From Ciona intestinalis (lineage: Eukaryota > Chordata > Ascidiacea > Phlebobranchia > Cionidae), in the NCBI RefSeq assembly GCF_000224145.3, contig NW_004190506.2, positions 1 through 64,000 of the forward strand: a stretch of 64,000 nt of DNA, in the 5' to 3' direction. Made by a program: the position numbers and the translations under genes. A model generated the notes under the pieces. The model searched no databases. It was not told the origin of the DNA and saw nothing but the letters and a program-made list of their open reading frames with translations. Shown piece by piece: positions 59,409-64,000 of this stretch; positions within the stretch are counted from its first letter, which is position 1, and every line of letters starts with the position of its first letter.

Positions 59409-62400
59409 TTACTGCAGTGTGTTTTGTATTGAACAACTTCCTCTAAAGTCTCGAATCCTTTGTATTTCTCCTCGTGTGGTCTCTCGTATCCATGGTTCAT
59501 ATGCCAGGACTTTAGTGTATACACCAGGCCGACCAGAAGCCCCACAGTTAGCAGTACCGTAGGAAGTTATACCAGCAATGTACCACGAACATGTTGAACA
59601 CCTTTGACACATTAAAGGTCCTCCGCTGTCGCCCTGCAACAAAACGCACACATATCATTTAACAAAACGTGTATTTACATCAAAATTCTTGCCGGGTGGC
59701 AGAATGAACGTCGGAGTGTGCTACTTTTGTTTTGTATGATATCAAAAAAAAATATAAAAAAGAATAAAAGCCGCTAAGTTTTTGTTTAGGAACAGACAAA
59801 CCCAAAATTGTGACAGCCTCGACCCTTAAACCTGACATTCTCTGTCTCGGATTACCCAGGCAATTATAACTACAATACCACTCTACACAGTTATATAACC
59901 TACCGCACAAGTATCTGCACCCCCTCTTAACCGACCAGCGCATATCATCGTAGTTTCGTTCAGTTTATCAGCGTTTGGAATACGGAATGGGTCGCCAGGT
60001 GCTTGGTCATACGCATAGCGGCATACGTCCATGTTCAAATTACGAAGTCTCACTTGCTGTAGCGTATTGCTCGGACGTAAATCCGCTGGATCAGCTGTAG
60101 TAAAATAGTTATACATGTATAGCTAATTTACCTTTGCGTGGTGGTGTAAGGACAAGGTTATAACACAAGTGTTCTGTTTTCACTATCGGTTCTCTAAATT
60201 TGTGTTGACATATTAAAATTCAACTGCGTAAGGGCAAAGTAGTCGCAAATCTAAGGCTGGACTTTAGACGGAAACCCATCGAAACGTCGTTTCATGAGCT
60301 GCATGTCACTTCGTTTAAACCCAAATGCAACAAATTGACTGAGATTATATGCTCTGCATCTGCTTAAGTAATTTTGGAACACTTGTTTATGGAACGCCTC
60401 ATGATTGTGCGTGTCACCCTTTACATATATTTGGCATACAATTAACTCACTTGCTCCCCACCCTGCAGCGAAACACTGCGTATCGTCCGGTGTCTCTTCG
60501 TTCCAGGGAAGACAGACCGGAGCAATGTTTGTCTCCGGGTTGAACTCGAATGGTTCCTTAAACTAAAAAAAATTCTGGGAATGAGAGATTCTAGGGTATG
60601 GGGTAACGAGCCAATTGTTATTTAAATATTTTTTAAATGACGAAGAGAATAAAATCAACAGTTGGTAAAACACGCTATGGATACAAGGTGTGTGAAAGAA
60701 TGTCAGTTAAACAACGTGGCTGTTGCATCCAAATACATACGATTTACCAACGGCAATAATACGGTTATGTATTACCTCAAGCAATGAAATATCATTCTCC
60801 AACCAGCTAGAGAAGCCTTCGTGTTTGTAAACCTTATGCACGTATCTTGTCTGCGAAGCAATCGCAAGGATTTGCCGTGGACCGGTGAATGTTCTGTAAC
60901 AGCGAAACAGTTTTATTTAAAGACCTTTTTCACTTCGCGCGGCGGAGCAACGGCAGTCGGTATAACACGGGTGTTCTTTTTTATACTCCTCGTGCCCACT
61001 CACGAGTTAACCTTTTTTCTGTATGGTTGACAGCTTGGACAATCTTTAAGGGAGTTTCAAGAAAAAACATTACAAAGTATTTTGGTTTACTTACAGAATA
61101 CAATGAGTGGCAGTGATCGCCCAACGACTGTGAATTAAACTTGCTCCACACGAAGCAAACGATCCACCTCTCGGGTTTCCCAATCTTAATCTTAACTAGA
61201 ATAGATTGCTAAAGTTATAAAGTCTGCAGTTAAAAATACTTGGTTCAACTTGTCTGTGCCAATTTGGTACTTTTGTGCCTTTAACTGAATGAATGTTTGT
61301 TTATTTATTTAATCTAGTGTTGCGTGCAATGATATAGACGTGATAACACATTCGGGTGATGGCAAAGCCCAGAAACCAGTATATACCCTTCGCTTTAGAG
61401 GCGGGAGCTCTTATTACTGGGTAACGAGCCAAATAAGTACGGACATGATACTTTGTACTTTGAGCTAAAAGAATCCATAAAAAAACATATAAATTAAACA
61501 TTTCGACTAAAAAAATTGTCATTAAATATAATTGTCCTAAAAATATAATGTTTGAAAGCACCAAAGGCGTTACCAGCGCAAATATAATTTCGAACCATCG
61601 ACTACACTTACCATCCACGGCCATGACCTTTTATCCGCTGCCACCCCTCCCACTATATCGTTGTCATTCCCGAAGAAACTACCGCAGTTTTCATTATCAG
61701 GTGTGCAACATTTTGTGTTGGTTCCATACCTTGGGAATGAACCGCGTGGACAACTCTCTGTGGAAAAACACAGTGTGGATTGCTTGGTCACTATAACGAA
61801 GTTCAAGAATGAATGAATGTAACCTTTTATACTCGCGTGGCGGTGCAACGAACGTTATTATAACACGTTATATTTTGTTTCATGCGTGTGTGTTCCACGT
61901 ACATAAACCTTTGTGGGTGATTGCTTTATCTGTTCTTGTCTGCGGCTGACTATTAGAATAATCCAATACTGACCACCGGTTGGGGGACATAATTAAATGT
62001 TCTGATCAAGGACACACGCCCACAATGGTAGCAACATTAACCCGATATTATTTGGATATATGGCCACAGTGGGACCGGGCCAAGAACTGCAAAACAACAA
62101 ACTATTTGTATCTATCCAACACCCCCTTACTTGGTGGGCAGTCCATATTCTTGCAGTCTTCATATTCCATCTGTGTCTTGATGCATATAAGCGGGTTATT
62201 CGGTGGGCAAACCCGTCTCCTATGCCGTGTACCCCAACCGCACGTACGGGAACATGAACTCCAATCTAATATGCAGTTTAATGTGAAGAAAGAAATTAAC
62301 AAGCAGCGCCTAAATGACTTTGGGGTTTACATTCATTACTTTACTGAACCTACAGGCGATTGCCTGGGCCTTCAAAAAATGTAGGGCCGCCGGCTGGCCT

Positions 62401-63938
62401 GATAACGATAAGACCGGTCGCATCCTCTTCACTTTACGGTACTGCGCTGACGCCATTGTTAAAAGTGATATACTGTATGTAACTGTGTTATATCAACTGA
62501 ATAAACAAGTAACATATGTAAAGACATACATACAACCTGCCCTCGTATGGTATACAAGATATAAGGACCCATGCCAATGTAATAAGTTTGTATTTACTTC
62601 TACATTCCTGTGTGTTGCATGGGACCTCCATGTTGGATGAGAGGCCGCATCTATCCTCTACATTGGAGCAATCCCGTTGTCTGTATTTGACACCACCGCC
62701 ACAAGTTAAAGTGCATGGTGTCCAACTTGACCATTCTATGTAATTAAACAGTATCATATTGTGGTTGTATTATACTTAAAGCTTGGTTTTAACTGCAGGC
62801 TCATACTATCCTATAAACAGATACATAGTGTAAAAATACAGATATATTTTATAGATGTATATAGGTACGTTATAACCAGGGCTAGACTTAAACTTTATAG
62901 TTTAATGCACTAGAACTACGTTTCGAAAGCGTAAGCAGTTGGTGTGATACTTCAAAGTCCTAACTAGTTCAGTGTAAAACATACTTTACAATAAACATAA
63001 ATGTAAGGATGGCTTACTAGTTTGACAAGAACATGTCCGATCGCACATTGAGCAAGTTTTGGGGCAGTAACGAGTCATTAGTGTTGGGGAAATCTGGCAC
63101 CAAACTTTATACGTTTCGCAATCTGTTTCTGACATCTCATTATCGCAAGATCTGTATATATATAAACGAAAGAATTAATTGATTAAGCTTATTTTTTCTC
63201 GCTTTCTGGAGTAACGTCAGTCATTCTTTCTGAAGCATCTTATCTCAAACCCCTCGTACCAGCTTACAAGACACATATGTAACGGACATTATGGAATAGT
63301 TTAATTTAAACAGAGTCGTTAAAGTACACCCAAATCTCAAACAACCAATGAAACAAGTCTTGGCGTTGGGTTAATGGACCAACTCTGGTTTAAATCTTAT
63401 GTTTTCGTCATGGACCTCACCCATATAAAATCTATAGTGTTGTGCTATTTTATGAACGTGCGCCGCCGTGGCATCAGTGGTTATTAGCGCGCCTGCCTAT
63501 AACCCAGAGGTAATTGGTTCAAGGCTCGACGTTGCTACCATTGTGGGCGTATGTGTCCTTGGGCAAGACACTTAACAACAGTTGCTCCAACCCAGTGGTC
63601 ACTAATGGGTTGTCCAAGTTATCAGCCACGCATAAAAAAAAATCAAAAATAATAATCACCCACAAAGTAACATACATGGTAACTGGTAAGTTGGCAAAAG
63701 GTGTTAAATCCGTGCGATAACAACTGTCGTTTTCCGGCCACGCGAGGATAAAGTAAGTTACATTCTTACATTCATTTATCATAATGGTATTACCACACTT
63801 ACTTGCATTCAACCCAGCAAGCTTCTATCTTCTCCGTTTCCCCAATACAACCTACGTCATCGCATGTTCTTGTCATTGTTTGGTTCCCCCAACCACAAGT
63901 AGCATTGCAATCGTCCACAGCTTCCCATGGTGACCATT
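59409..63938 (-). CDS. Secreted TSP1-ShK-TSP1-TSP1-trypsin protease, 5' part outside window
   Basis: Exons: 63803-63938, 63018-63151, 62598-62735, 62131-62265, 61612-61757, 61095-61195, 60776-60893, 60451-60562, 59904-60094, 59409-59633, phases agree. The first exon is internal, so the N-terminus lies beyond 64000. Modules in order: thrombospondin type 1 repeat (EWSPWEAVDDCNATCGWGN), ShK-like six-cysteine module (SCDNEMSETDCETY...YCPKTCSMC), two more TSP1 repeats (WSSWTPCTLTCGGG; WSSCSRTCGWGT), a Cys-rich linker and an S1 protease. Catalytic His is in AITATHC, Asp in ENDISLL, Ser in GDSGGPL. Asp six residues before the Ser (GADTCAGDS) predicts trypsin-like specificity. The mature N-terminus IVGG follows Asn-Asp rather than Arg or Lys. 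Extracellular matrix or coelomic role is likely from the modules; substrate unknown. Confidence 0.88.
61800..62045 (-). repeat. SINE fragment in protease intron
   Basis: Tail complement at 61805-61900 and body TGACCACCGGTTGGGGG to CACAATGGTAGCAACATTAA. Further short SINE tails of the same kind are at about 4065, 31290, 42340, 44290, 46780, 53960, 54955, 56590, 58985, 59130, 60120 and 60930. Confidence 0.7.
63460..63780 (+). repeat. tRNA-headed SINE, complete copy
   Basis: Reference copy for this window, about 320 bp, no gap. Head CGCCGTGGCATCAGTGGTTA, B-box-like GGTTCAAGGCTCG, body with CACTTAACAACAGTTGCTCC and tail GCGAGGATAAAGTAAGTTAC. It ends about 24 bp from the donor of the protease TSP1 exon (63803). 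Confidence 0.9.
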
Positions 63939-64000
63939 CTTAAAGGGGATTTATTATTGTATTATAGCTATATTGTAATTTCGTTCCTATGGACTCTATA

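Noticed and set aside
63460..63535. tRNA gene
   Set aside because: A- and B-box-like sequences are present, but the fold is degraded and the sequence is the head of a SINE repeated elsewhere in the window.

Overview
The window looks like AT-rich nuclear DNA of a tunicate, most probably the Ciona intestinalis complex. Four things suggest this: short genes with many small exons, chordate-type proteins, very dense short inverted-repeat elements, and a tRNA-headed SINE repeated many times. I read gene models by eye from splice signals, reading-frame phase and family recall. No search was run. Five runs of N (3148-3472, 4726-4850, 29946-30179, 42434-42483, 50998-51047) interrupt the sequence, three of them within or beside the SINE.

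Layout from left to right. HFM1 (minus, 3' end outside the window, <619-9379) stands head to head with COPE (plus, 9949-13265). Rabphilin-3A (minus, 15571-28895) fills about 13 kb and stands head to head with RIIAD1 (plus, 29326-30595). RIIAD1 meets ANKRD16 (minus, 30617-31906) tail to tail with 21 bp between stop codons. A dense minus-strand cluster follows: a C5orf63-type glutaredoxin-like gene, intronless ACBP, intronless MLX, a secreted CULT-domain (cereblon-fold) protein, and FBXO39. After 2.7 kb of mostly unique intergenic DNA comes a plus-strand UDP-galactopyranose mutase gene (41896-46250). Three minus-strand genes close the window: an unrecognised 423-residue protein with a basic C-terminus (47129-51893), a BTB-BACK-Kelch protein (52382-58743), and a secreted TSP1-ShK-TSP1-TSP1-trypsin protease (59409 to beyond 64000).

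The genes do not form one pathway. They are meiotic recombination (HFM1), vesicle traffic (COPE, rabphilin), PKA-type docking (RIIAD1), translation quality control (ANKRD16), lipid and glucose-responsive regulation (ACBP, MLX), ubiquitin-ligase adaptors (FBXO39, Kelch), sugar-nucleotide metabolism (UGM) and secreted proteins (CULT, protease). The main points of interest are: an apparently complete galactofuranose-type mutase in a chordate, a secreted thalidomide-pocket CULT protein, a protease whose activation site lacks Arg/Lys, degraded Ca2+ ligands in the rabphilin C2B domain, two duplicated exon pieces acting as possible decoy exons, and dated nested transposon insertions with clear target-site duplications.
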